NCBI GenBank assembly: GCA_000720535.1
Contig: JOAZ01000001.1
Coordinates: 186,001-250,000, forward strand
Direction: 5' to 3'
Length of the DNA: 64,000 nucleotides
Source: Streptomyces halstedii
GTDB lineage: Bacteria > Actinomycetota > Actinomycetes > Streptomycetales > Streptomycetaceae
Part shown: piece by piece, positions 8,538 through 16,883 of the stretch
Layout of the letters: every line of letters starts with the position of its first letter
Numbering within the stretch: position 1 is the stretch's first letter
Program-made: the position numbers and the translations under genes
The notes under the pieces: model-generated
Databases searched by the model: none
What the model was told of the DNA's origin: nothing
What the model saw: the letters and a program-made list of their open reading frames with translations, nothing else

Positions 8538-10313
8538 ATGCGTGCCATCTTCGTACTCTTCGACACACTCAATCGGCGGTTCCTGCCACCGTACGGCGCG
8601 AACGACGTCATCGCCCCGCACTTCGCCGACCTCGCCGAGCGCAGCGTCACCTTCGACAACGCCTACGGCGGCTCGATGCCCTGCATGCCGGCCCGCCGTG
8701 AACTGCACACCGGCCGGCACAACTTCCTGCACCGGGGCTGGGGCCCACTGGAGCCGTTCGACGACTCGATGCCGGAACTGCTCACCCGCTCGGGGGTCTA
8801 CACGCACCTGGTGACCGACCACCAGCACTACTGGGCCGACGGCGGGGCGACCTACCATCCGCGGTTCCGGACATTCGAGTTCTTCCGGGGCCAGGAGGGC
8901 GACGAGTGGAAGGGACACGTCGCCGACCCGCCGGTGGCCGGGGGGTCGGCCCCGACGGTGACGAACGGGGAACTGCGCCGCCAGGACCGGGTGAACCGCC
9001 TCTACATGACCACCGAGGCCGAGCACCCGCAGACCCACACCTTCGACGCGGGGCTGCACTTCATCCGCACCAACGCCGACGAGGACGACTGGTTCCTCCA
9101 GATCGAGACCTTCGACCCGCACGAGCCCTTCTTCACCTACGACGACTACCGCAAGCTCTACGACACGGGGTACGACGGTCCCGAGCTGGACTGGCCCGAC
9201 TACGTGCGGGTCTCCGAGCCGCGGGAGACCGTCGACCACGTCCGGTCCCTCTACTCGGCGCTGCTCACCATGTGCGACCGCAGCCTCGGCCGGGTGCTGG
9301 CCGCCATGGACGAGCACGACATGTGGGACGACACGATGCTCATCGTGGGCACCGACCACGGCTTCCTGCTCGGGGAGCACGACTGGTGGGGCAAGAACAC
9401 ACCGCCGTACTTCCAGGAGACCGTCCACCTGCCGCTGTTCGTGTGGGATCCGCGTTCGCGCCGGAGCGGTGAGCGACGCACCTCGCTGGTGCAGACCATC
9501 GACCTCGCCCCGACCCTGCTCGACTTCTTCGGCCGGCCCGTGGCCCCGGACATGCGGGGAGTCCCGCTCGGGGACACCGTCGAGTCCGACGTACCGGTCC
9601 GCGAGGCCGGGCTGTTCGGCATCTTCGGGGGGCACGTCAACGTCACCGACGGCCGCTGGGTCTATCTGCGCGCTCCGGCGCGACCCGGCAACCAGCCGCT
9701 CGCGGAATACACGCTGATGCCCACCCTCATGCGCGGCCGGATGCCGGTCGAGGCCCTGCGTGAGGCCACTCTCGTCCCGCCGTTCGGGTTCACCAAGGAC
9801 GTGTCGCCGCTGCGGGTGCCCGGCACCACGTACACCGACCCCTATTCCTTCGGTTCGATGCTCTTCGACCTCGACGCCGACCCAGGACAGCTGCACCCGG
9901 TCGTCGACGACGGTCAGGAGCTGCGGATGGCCACCCTGATGCGCGACCTGATGGTGGCCGAGGAGGCGCCGGCCGAGCAGTTCGAACGGATGGGACTGCC
10001 GGCGACCGGACCGCTGACGTCCCAGCACCTGCTGTGCCGTGAGCAGGGCGGTCAGGTGGAGACCAGCCGCCTACGGCCGTTGCGGGCCGCGGACTTCCCC
10101 CGTTCCCGGATCGACGTGACCACTCCGATCTCGGTGCTGCTGGCGGAGCCCGGTGCGGTCGCGGTCCTGCGCGCCCACCTGGGCGACCTCGTCGACGGTC
10201 CGCTGCCCGACGAGGTACTGGAGCTGGGGCTGTTGGACGTGGCGGGTGTGGCCGTCGGCCTCGTCCCCACGGCCACGCTGCACCGGATCGCCGACGAGCT
10301 GGCCGCGCTGTGA
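8538..10313 (+). CDS. Type I sulfatase (formylglycine-dependent)
   Basis: This 591-residue alkaline-phosphatase-superfamily sulfatase carries the maturation motif CMPAR at C49, which an FGE would convert to formylglycine. Metal-binding elements are D9 near the N-terminus and GTDHGFLLGEHD around residue 270. No signal peptide is visible, so the enzyme is probably cytoplasmic and acts on an imported sulfate ester. It has a C-terminal extension of roughly 120 residues beyond the usual core. It starts 1 nt after the transporter stop and its own stop overlaps the FGE start. Substrate unknown; phosphonate hydrolases share the fold and cannot be excluded. Confidence 0.88.
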   Translation: MRAIFVLFDTLNRRFLPPYGANDVIAPHFADLAERSVTFDNAYGGSMPCMPARRELHTGRHNFLHRGWGPLEPFDDSMPELLTRSGVYTHLVTDHQHYWADGGATYHPRFRTFEFFRGQEGDEWKGHVADPPVAGGSAPTVTNGELRRQDRVNRLYMTTEAEHPQTHTFDAGLHFIRTNADEDDWFLQIETFDPHEPFFTYDDYRKLYDTGYDGPELDWPDYVRVSEPRETVDHVRSLYSALLTMCDRSLGRVLAAMDEHDMWDDTMLIVGTDHGFLLGEHDWWGKNTPPYFQETVHLPLFVWDPRSRRSGERRTSLVQTIDLAPTLLDFFGRPVAPDMRGVPLGDTVESDVPVREAGLFGIFGGHVNVTDGRWVYLRAPARPGNQPLAEYTLMPTLMRGRMPVEALREATLVPPFGFTKDVSPLRVPGTTYTDPYSFGSMLFDLDADPGQLHPVVDDGQELRMATLMRDLMVAEEAPAEQFERMGLPATGPLTSQHLLCREQGGQVETSRLRPLRAADFPRSRIDVTTPISVLLAEPGAVAVLRAHLGDLVDGPLPDEVLELGLLDVAGVAVGLVPTATLHRIADELAAL

Positions 10314-11311
10314 ACGGTCTCTGCTGCTCACCGGGCCGGCACGGTCCGGACGGAATCGGTGGCGGAAACGGGAGCGCGGGCGCGGACGGAGCGGCCGGGC
10401 CGGCCGCCGGGGCCGCCCAGGCCCCCGGTCCGCGACCCGGCGCGGAGCCGCCGTCCCACGCCGTACGGCTCCCCGGGGGCACGTTCCGGATGGGCAGTGA
10501 CGAGGGGCTGGGCCACCCCGACGACGAGGAGGGGCCGGTCCGTGCCGTGACCGTCGGCCCCTTCGCCGTCGCCACGACGACGGTCACCACCGCCCGGTGG
10601 GCGGAGTTCGTCGAGGAGACCGGGCACGTCTCCGACGCCGAGAGGTTCGGCTGGTCCCACGTCTTCCACCTGCACCTGCCGCCCGCCGTCGCGGCACGCG
10701 CCGCCCGCGTCCGGTCGGCACCGTGGTGGTGCGCGGTCCAGGGGGCGGACTGGCGGCACCCCGAAGGCCCCGGGTCCGACCTGGCCGGCCGCGACGACCA
10801 CCCGGCGGTGCACGTGTCATGGCGCGACGCCCAGGCCTGGTGCGCGTGGGCCGGCGGCCGGCTGCCGACCGAGGCGGAGTGGGAGTACGCCGCCCGCGGC
10901 GGGCTCCAGGACGCGCGCTACCCGTGGGGCGACGAACCGCGCCCGGGAGGCGAGCACCGGTGCAACATCTGGCAGGGCGGCTTCCCTTGGCGTGAGGAGA
11001 CCGCGGACGGCTGGGCCGGTACCGCCCCCGTCACGACGTACGCCCCCAACGGGTTCGGCCTCTTCCAGACCGTCGGCAACGTGTGGGAGTGGTGTGCCGA
11101 CCGCCGGCACGGAGGCCGGGTGATCAAGGGGGGCTCGTTCCTCTGCCACGACGCCTGGTGCAACCGCTACCGCGTCGCCGCGCGCTCGGCCAACGAGGAG
11201 GACGCCTCGGCGGCCAACGCCGGTTTCCGGTGCGTCTGGGACCCGCCGGGCCCAGACGCCACCGGAAGCGGCACTCACCGCGCGTGGACGGCCACCTCCC
11301 ACACGGAGTAG
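10310..11311 (+). CDS. Formylglycine-generating enzyme (SUMF1/FGE family)
   Basis: This is the copper-dependent oxidase that converts the sulfatase active-site Cys to formylglycine. The FGE core begins near residue 50 (GGTFRMGS), and the paired active-site cysteines C279 and C284 lie in FLCHDAWCNRYR, as in characterised aerobic FGEs. The tail RYRVAARSANEEDASAANAGFR is also family-typical. The first 50 residues are an odd Gly/Ala/Pro-rich extension. The GTG start overlaps the sulfatase stop (GTGA), so enzyme and activator are translationally coupled. The last 37 nt overlap the end of the convergent dipeptidase-like gene. Confidence 0.92.
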   Translation: MNGLCCSPGRHGPDGIGGGNGSAGADGAAGPAAGAAQAPGPRPGAEPPSHAVRLPGGTFRMGSDEGLGHPDDEEGPVRAVTVGPFAVATTTVTTARWAEFVEETGHVSDAERFGWSHVFHLHLPPAVAARAARVRSAPWWCAVQGADWRHPEGPGSDLAGRDDHPAVHVSWRDAQAWCAWAGGRLPTEAEWEYAARGGLQDARYPWGDEPRPGGEHRCNIWQGGFPWREETADGWAGTAPVTTYAPNGFGLFQTVGNVWEWCADRRHGGRVIKGGSFLCHDAWCNRYRVAARSANEEDASAANAGFRCVWDPPGPDATGSGTHRAWTATSHTE

Positions 11312-13326
11312 CCGTAGCGCGTGGCCCGGTCGGTGCCGTGCACCCGCACATGGCGCGCGGTCGTCGGGGTGAACCGGGCGGTCTCGATCCCGCCGCGGCC
11401 CGACGTGGTCTGCCACACCGTGCGCCAGGTCCGGTTGTCGTCGGACACCTCGATGCGGTAGGCGGCGGCGTGGGCCGCCTCCCAGTCCACCACCACGCTG
11501 CCGACGCTCTGGACGCCGCGCAGGTCCACCGACCACCACTGGTCGTCGCTCCAGTCGCTGGCCCACCGGGTGGTGGTGTCGTCGTCGAGGGCGCGCCCGG
11601 GCCGGTAGCTGGTGAGGACGGAGAACTCGCTGCTGCTCGCCGACGCGGCACCGCCCCGGGCCAGGTCCACCGGCCGGTCCCACGCGCCGGTCGCGTTCCA
11701 CGTGTCCAGGTAGGACTGCGCCCCGTGCAGCAGTTCGCCGACGAGACGGTCGCCTCCGAGCCGGTGTACGTCCTCCACCCAGTCCGGTACCAGCCCGACG
11801 TGGGCGCCGCCGTCGGTGTTGACGTCCCACACCCGCTCGCCCGTGCGCTGACGGTCCACCAGCGGCCCGTCCGGGTAGGAGCGGAACGGGTAGGTGACCT
11901 TGTCCGGAGCGTCGGACCCGCGGGGCGCCGGGTGGCTGCCCAGCCCGTTGAAGTCGGTGCCGTAGCCCAGCCCGACGCCGTACTTCTCGCGCAGGTCCGC
12001 GGTTGCCGCGGCCTCCTCGACGAACGCGTCCGAGTCCAGGTCGTAGGAGCCGACGAAGCCGCCCAGCCGGTAGAGCCGCTCGGTCCATGTGCGGTCCATC
12101 CAGCTGTGACTGGAGATCACACCGGGGTATCCCACCGACTCCATGATGTCCAACGCCCGGCCGGCGGCCTTGACGCCCATGTGGTCGACCTCGACCATCA
12201 TTCCCCGCCGCATCATGCCGTCGAGGGCGTACTCACCGAGCCGGGTCAGGCCGCGGGCGTTGCAGCGCGCGCCGTCGTCGTACGAGGGCACGCTGGTCCC
12301 GGGCGGCAGCTCCGCCTCGATCTCGGGCACCCTGGCCGAGCCGATGGGGTTGTCGTGCTGGGGACCGGTACACGTCTCGGTCTTCCAGAACGTGCCGGTG
12401 GAGAGGAACTGCCCGACGTTGATGACGGTGCCCGTCGTCCCCGGGTCGAAGCGCACCCCGCACAGCGCGTTGTCGAACTTGTGGCACAGGAACATGCTGC
12501 TCACGCCGAGCGCGTGGAGTTCGTCGAGACCGGCGTCGATGTCCGCCTTCGTGCACTGGGCGATGCCGAGCACCTGCTTGCAGCCGAACGGTTCGGAGGT
12601 CTCCACACCCAGGACCACGGCCAGCTTGCCCGCTTCGATCACCTGGCGGGCCTGCTGGGGCGACGTGACGATCCGGAACCAGCCCTGCCCCGGGCCGCCG
12701 TACATCCCGTCGACGAAGTCCTGCATCTCGTGGGTCTTCCGGGCCTGCAACCGGACGGACTCCATCTCGTCGCAGCCGCGGTCGCGGACGTAGATCGAGC
12801 AGATGACACCGTTGGACGTCAGGTCGGTGACCAGGACGCGCTGGCCGGCCCGCCAGGCGCGTTCGAGCCAGGCGTAGTAGTTCTGCTGGTGCGACATCGT
12901 GGTGGAGCTGGGCCAGTCCTTGAACGTCGGCCAGCCCACCGGGTCGTGGTGTCCGTCGGGATCGACGGTGAGGTTCTCCAGCAGCGCGCCGGCCCCGTCG
13001 GGGTAGTGCTCGGGGCAGTCCTTCAGCGCGGCGGCGACGCCGTCGGCGGAGAAGGGCTTGCCGCAGACCAACTTGCCGCCGAAGGCCTCGTTGGTCATCA
13101 GGTGGTTGTGGGTGTCGACGAAGCCGCGCACGTCGCCCTGTGCGTCGGTGCCGGTGAACGGCTCGCCGCTCACGTTGATCTCCGAGTCGGGGGCGGGCCG
13201 GTGGGCCGGCTCCCACCAGGGCCGCTCGGCGGCGCCGGCGCCGCCGGCTCCGAATCCGGAGAGAAGTAAGGCGGCGAGGAGGGACAGGACAAGGGCGGCG
13301 ATGCCGCCCGGACGCACTCTCTTCAT
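11275..13326 (-). CDS. Secreted M19-dipeptidase-like hydrolase with C-terminal F5/8 (discoidin) domain
   Basis: This 683-residue exported protein has a signal peptide in the first 33 residues (Arg/Lys start, Leu-rich core, AGA-A cleavage region). The catalytic domain resembles renal dipeptidase (M19): a DTHNH metal motif, a Glu in VLGVETSE, His in VEVDHMG and ISSHSW, and Asp in YGTDFNG. M19 enzymes usually show HxD where this has HxH. The last 140 residues form an F5/8 type C carbohydrate-binding domain, beginning after GGAASASSSEF. It may act on a cell-surface or extracellular substrate. Its promoter carries the TetR-like element. Its 3' end overlaps the FGE gene by 37 nt. Confidence 0.8.
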   Translation of the reverse strand: MKRVRPGGIAALVLSLLAALLLSGFGAGGAGAAERPWWEPAHRPAPDSEINVSGEPFTGTDAQGDVRGFVDTHNHLMTNEAFGGKLVCGKPFSADGVAAALKDCPEHYPDGAGALLENLTVDPDGHHDPVGWPTFKDWPSSTTMSHQQNYYAWLERAWRAGQRVLVTDLTSNGVICSIYVRDRGCDEMESVRLQARKTHEMQDFVDGMYGGPGQGWFRIVTSPQQARQVIEAGKLAVVLGVETSEPFGCKQVLGIAQCTKADIDAGLDELHALGVSSMFLCHKFDNALCGVRFDPGTTGTVINVGQFLSTGTFWKTETCTGPQHDNPIGSARVPEIEAELPPGTSVPSYDDGARCNARGLTRLGEYALDGMMRRGMMVEVDHMGVKAAGRALDIMESVGYPGVISSHSWMDRTWTERLYRLGGFVGSYDLDSDAFVEEAAATADLREKYGVGLGYGTDFNGLGSHPAPRGSDAPDKVTYPFRSYPDGPLVDRQRTGERVWDVNTDGGAHVGLVPDWVEDVHRLGGDRLVGELLHGAQSYLDTWNATGAWDRPVDLARGGAASASSSEFSVLTSYRPGRALDDDTTTRWASDWSDDQWWSVDLRGVQSVGSVVVDWEAAHAAAYRIEVSDDNRTWRTVWQTTSGRGGIETARFTPTTARHVRVHGTDRATRYGYSVWEVAVHAR

Positions 13327-13364
13327 GGGATCTCCCGAGGCGTGGCGTGGGTCGCACCCTAAAG

Positions 13365-13391
13365 TTGGTCAAGCGTCCTGGTCAAGAGTCC
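13365..13391 (-). promoter_or_regulatory. TetR-like operator at the dipeptidase promoter
   Basis: Read on the minus strand, the site contains CCAGGACGCTTGACC, matching the half-site and centre of the operator at 7187-7213 at 13 of 15 positions. A second TTGACC lies upstream within the same element, giving an 11-bp direct repeat (GGTCAAGnGTC) at 13-bp spacing on the plus strand. The element overlaps the expected -35 region of the dipeptidase gene, whose ATG is 39 nt downstream. Confidence 0.55.
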
Positions 13392-13414
13392 CGGATGGGT
13401 CGCGGGCGGATGGA

Positions 13415-14017
13415 TCAGGCTCGGCGGGCCAGCCCCGCCACGTGCAGGGCGACGAGATCGAGGGCCTCGCCGGCCGCGGCCGCGTTCCCCTCGTTGAGAT
13501 AGAGCAGCGTCACTCCGTCGAGCACCGCCGTGACGTAGCGTGCCAGTACCGGAACCGGCGCATCCCACTCCAGTCGCTTCCCCTCGGCGTCGGTGAGCGC
13601 CTCGATGAGGCGGGTGTTGGCCGCGAGGTAGGTCTGGTACTGCCGTTCCGCGACGACGGCGAGGCCGGACTGCCGCGCCGCGTACTGCGTCAGTTCGTAG
13701 GTGAGGCGGTGTTCGTCCGGCTCCTCGACCACGTGCTGCCAGTAGGCGCGCATTCCGCGACGCAGCCGCTCCTCCAGCTCGCCTTCGCCCACCACCTCCG
13801 ACAGGGCGCGCTCCAGGGTGTGGCCGGTGATGACCTCGATGACCTCGCCCAGCAACTCCTCCTTGGAGCGGAAGCAGTAGTGGAAGGAGCCCAGTGGCAT
13901 GTCGGCCTCGGCCACGATGGCGCGGGTGGTGGCGGCCGAGACGCCCTCCCGGACCATGACCGCGATCGCGGCGTCGACCAGCCGTTCGCGTCGTTCGCCG
14001 GCCGCCATACGGCTCAT
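13415..14017 (-). CDS. TetR/AcrR-family transcriptional regulator
   Basis: This 200-residue protein has an N-terminal helix-turn-helix at about residues 10-55 (RRERLVDAAIAVM through MPLGSFHYCFRSKEELL), typical of TetR repressors. It is followed by an all-helical ligand and dimer domain. I chose ATG 14017, preceded on its strand by GAGGAGTGG, because upstream in-frame sequence runs into the divergent promoter. It lies between two copies of the shared operator and close to the third, so it probably represses itself, the beta-glucosidase, the secreted dipeptidase and the transporter-sulfatase-FGE operon. The inducer is unknown, perhaps a substrate of those enzymes. Confidence 0.85.
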   Translation of the reverse strand: MSRMAAGERRERLVDAAIAVMVREGVSAATTRAIVAEADMPLGSFHYCFRSKEELLGEVIEVITGHTLERALSEVVGEGELEERLRRGMRAYWQHVVEEPDEHRLTYELTQYAARQSGLAVVAERQYQTYLAANTRLIEALTDAEGKRLEWDAPVPVLARYVTAVLDGVTLLYLNEGNAAAAGEALDLVALHVAGLARRA

Positions 14018-14327
14018 GAGTCCACTCCTCGCTCGTGCCCGGCGGTCACGGGTACGACCGTCCGCGTCGGGGACATTGTCCTCCACGCCGTCTTGGACGT
14101 ACGACCAAGACGCTTGACCTGCCGGTGGGCTGCTGCCATAGTCGCGCCAGCGCCCGCCCGCCCGTTCACCGGGGGTCTCGACGATCACGTGCCGGGAGAG
14201 CCGTGCCCGCACCGGACGGGCCACTCCGCACCGGGTCGTGCTCGCCCCCGCCGAGGAGGTCGCCACCGTCGTCGCCGACGCGGCCGGGACCGCTCCTTTG
14301 ATCGTCAGCCCCGCGAAAGGTGAGACC
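14018..14327 (+). promoter_or_regulatory. Divergent tetR/beta-glucosidase control region with operator
   Basis: CCAAGACGCTTGACC lies at 14105-14119, 14 of 15 positions identical to the perfect operator at 7187-7213, with a weaker left half at 14095-14105. Its TTGACC (14114-14119) is followed after 17 nt by CATAGT (14137-14142), a good -35/-10 pair reading toward the glucosidase. This leaves a leader of about 180 nt before ATG 14328. The same element lies about 75-90 nt upstream of the tetR start, so autoregulation is likely. Confidence 0.65.
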
Positions 14328-15713
14328 ATGTCCGACTTCCCCCGCCTGCCCGAGGACTTCGTCCTCGGCGTGTCGACGGCGTCGTACCAGATCGAAGGCG
14401 CCGCCGCCGAGGACGGCAAGGGCCCCTCCATCTGGGACACGTTCTGCGCCGAACCCGGACGGATCAGGAACGGCGAGACCGGCGAGATGGCCTGCGACCA
14501 TTACCACCGGTCGGGGGAGGACGTCGCCCTGATGCGGGAACTGGGCGTCGACGCCTACCGTTTCTCGATCTCCTGGCCGCGTGTCATGCCCTCCGGGGCA
14601 GGCGAGGTCAACGTGGCCGGCCTGGACTTCTACGACCGGCTCGTCGACAGCCTGCTGGCCGCCGGCATCACACCGGCGGTGACCCTGTACCACTGGGACC
14701 TCCCCCAGGCGTTGCAGGACCGCGGCGGATGGGAGACGCGGGAGACGGCTCACCGGCTGGCGGACTACGCCACCGTGGTCGCCGAGCGGCTCGGCGACCG
14801 GGTCGGGATGTGGATGCCGCTCAACGAACCGGTGGTGGCGACGATGTTCGGTCACGCGGTCGGGGCGCACGCACCCGGACTGGCCCTCGGCTTCGACGCG
14901 ATGCCCGTGGCCCACCACATGCTGCTGGGCCACGGCCTGGCGGTGCAGTCGCTGCGCGCCGCCGGTGTCGGCAACATCGGCATCGCCTCCAACCACGCGC
15001 CCACATGGCCGGCGTCCGACTCCGACGCCGACCGGGAGGCTGCCGCGTCGTACGACACGCTGGTCAACTGGTTGTTCGCGGACCCGGTGCTGCGCGGCAC
15101 CTACCCCGACGAACTGCTGGCCATGCTGATGCCCGGTCACGCGGACGGCACCCTGGCCGCGGACCTGGAGATCATCTCCACGCCGCTGGACTGGTTCGGG
15201 GTGAACTACTACCAGCCGGTGCCCGTCGGCGCGCCCGGCACCGCGTCCGCGAGCTCGCCCGCTCTGGAAGGCGCCGCCCTGCCGGAGGGGCTGCCGTTCG
15301 AGCCGCGCGTCCTGGCCGGCGCACCCACGACCGACCTCGACTGGGCCGTCGTCCCCGACGGGCTGCGAGAGATCCTGAACACCTTCGCCCAGCGGTACGG
15401 CGACCGCCTGCCGCCGCTCTACGTCACCGAGAGTGGTTGCGCCTTCGACGACCGTCCGGGCCCGGACGGGGCGGTCCACGATCCACGGCGCATCGCCTAC
15501 CACCGCGACCATCTCGCCGCGGTCTCCCGCGCGATGGAGGACGGCGTCGATGTGCGCGGCTACTTCGCGTGGTCGCTCCTGGACAACTTCGAGTGGGCCC
15601 TCGGATACGGACCGCGGTTCGGGCTGGTGCACGTCGACTACGACACCCAGGTGCGCACCCCCAAGGACTCCTACCGCTGGTTCCAGAAGCACCTCGCCGC
15701 GCGACGACGGTGA
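14328..15713 (+). CDS. GH1 beta-glucosidase
   Basis: This 461-residue glycoside hydrolase family 1 enzyme has the N-terminal FVLGVSTASYQIEGA motif. The acid/base Glu is in LNEP (near residue 166), the nucleophile Glu in VTESG (near 368), and the aglycone-side FAWSLLDNFEWALGY block is near the C-terminus. No signal peptide is present, so it should cleave imported beta-glycosides in the cytoplasm. ATG 14328 is chosen because GAAAGGTGAG precedes it and homology starts there. Its promoter holds the TetR-like operator, linking it to the GPH-like transporter and sulfatase; together they could desulfate and deglycosylate one imported compound. Confidence 0.93.
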   Translation: MSDFPRLPEDFVLGVSTASYQIEGAAAEDGKGPSIWDTFCAEPGRIRNGETGEMACDHYHRSGEDVALMRELGVDAYRFSISWPRVMPSGAGEVNVAGLDFYDRLVDSLLAAGITPAVTLYHWDLPQALQDRGGWETRETAHRLADYATVVAERLGDRVGMWMPLNEPVVATMFGHAVGAHAPGLALGFDAMPVAHHMLLGHGLAVQSLRAAGVGNIGIASNHAPTWPASDSDADREAAASYDTLVNWLFADPVLRGTYPDELLAMLMPGHADGTLAADLEIISTPLDWFGVNYYQPVPVGAPGTASASSPALEGAALPEGLPFEPRVLAGAPTTDLDWAVVPDGLREILNTFAQRYGDRLPPLYVTESGCAFDDRPGPDGAVHDPRRIAYHRDHLAAVSRAMEDGVDVRGYFAWSLLDNFEWALGYGPRFGLVHVDYDTQVRTPKDSYRWFQKHLAARRR

Positions 15714-15841
15714 GGCGTGCCCACGGCCTCCCCTTCAGGTGCCGCGCCGGTCACGGCGGGTCGGTCCGGTGACCCTCGCGGGCCAGGGTCTTGTCGGACG
15801 GGCCCCGGGGGCCGCCGCCGGTCCCGGATAGAATCGTCCGT

Positions 15842-16717
15842 ATGGTCCGATCGTCCCGTGGTGAGGCGGCCCCCGGGATGTGGCGGCGGGAGGCCGGCAC
15901 CGTGGTGCGGCGGGCCGGGGTGCTTCCGGAGCCCGTGGTGGCCCCGTTCGTCATCGTCGCCGGGGGCCAGATCCCCCGCGTCCCCACGGAGTGGGCGCCG
16001 CACTCGCACCGCCTGCACGAGCTCGTCTGGGTGCGCGGGGGGACGCTGACGTCCCGGGTGGAGGACCGTCTCTTCACCGTGTCCGAGGGGCACGGGCTGT
16101 GGATGCCCGCCGGGGTGGTGCACGGGGGCCGGGCGACGGCGGGGGCGGAGTTCCGGGACGCCTTCTTCGCTCCGGACCGGACCCCGTTCGCGTTCGGGGA
16201 GCCGAAGGCGATCGAGATGACGCCGTTGCTGGAGTCGCTGCTGACCCATCTCGCCCGTACGGATCTCGACGCGGCGGCCAGGGCGCGGGCGGAGTCCGTG
16301 GTGTTCGACGTGATCCGTCCCTCGGAGCGCCAGTTCGCGTTGCAGCTGCCCGGTGACGCCCGGATCGACGCCATCGCCGAAGCCCTGCTGGACGATCCCG
16401 CCGACTGCCGCTCGCTGGAGGAGTGGGCGCGGTCGCTGGGGGTCAGCGACCGCACGATCACCCGTGCGTTCCGTCACACCACGGGTCTCTCCTTCGCGCA
16501 GTGGCGGCAGATGCTGCGCGTGCACCGGGCGCTGATGCTCCTCTCCGAGGGCTTCGACGTGATGACGGTCTCCGAGACGCTCGGCTACGCGCAGCCCAGT
16601 TCCTTCATCGCCGCCTTCCGCCGGGTCATGGGAACCACGCCGGGCGCGTTCTTCGACGCGGCCGACGACAGCTCCGGGAATGTCCGGAATCCCGTATCGC
16701 GTGTCCAGAACTCCTGA
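15842..16717 (+). CDS. AraC-family transcriptional regulator with cupin sensor
   Basis: This 291-residue regulator has an N-terminal cupin-like domain (PHSHRLHELVWVRGG through GLWMPAGVVH). The C-terminal pair of helix-turn-helix motifs runs from SLEEWARSLGVSDRTITRAF to SETLGYAQPSSFIAAFRRVMG. It lies 166 nt upstream of the siderophore ABC operon on the same strand, so it may control iron uptake in response to a ferric siderophore or another small ligand. That assignment is from position only. ATG 15842 gives a normal-length product; the open frame extends slightly upstream without a better ribosome site. Confidence 0.85.
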   Translation: MVRSSRGEAAPGMWRREAGTVVRRAGVLPEPVVAPFVIVAGGQIPRVPTEWAPHSHRLHELVWVRGGTLTSRVEDRLFTVSEGHGLWMPAGVVHGGRATAGAEFRDAFFAPDRTPFAFGEPKAIEMTPLLESLLTHLARTDLDAAARARAESVVFDVIRPSERQFALQLPGDARIDAIAEALLDDPADCRSLEEWARSLGVSDRTITRAFRHTTGLSFAQWRQMLRVHRALMLLSEGFDVMTVSETLGYAQPSSFIAAFRRVMGTTPGAFFDAADDSSGNVRNPVSRVQNS

Positions 16718-16754
16718 TTGTCGACATCGCAAGCGGAATATAACCTTCTCGGAG

Positions 16755-16773
16755 TTAGGTGACCCTTAGTTGA
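16755..16773 (+). promoter_or_regulatory. Possible iron box upstream of the siderophore ABC operon
   Basis: TTAGGTGACCCTTAGTTGA matches 12 of 19 positions of the DmdR/IdeR-type consensus TTAGGTTAGGCTAACCTAA. It lies in a locally AT-richer stretch 111 nt before the ATPase gene. The left half is good and the right half is poor. Iron repression of the downstream importer would make sense, but this match is weak. Confidence 0.3.
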
Positions 16774-16883
16774 TGCTCGCCGCGAACGGTGCTGTCCGTG
16801 CGCGGGGGAGTGTGGGGCCCGGTCCGTGAGGGCCGGGCGGAGGGCGCCGCAGTCCTTGCCCCTCCGACCCTCCGGACCCATCG

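Noticed and set aside
13351-13362. GTCGCACCCTAAAG-like string similar to the palindrome at 38766-38780
   Set aside because: Only one arm is present and the context differs; probably chance.
16755-16773. Confident iron box before the ABC importer
   Set aside because: Only 12 of 19 positions match and the right half-site is poor; kept as a low-confidence feature only.
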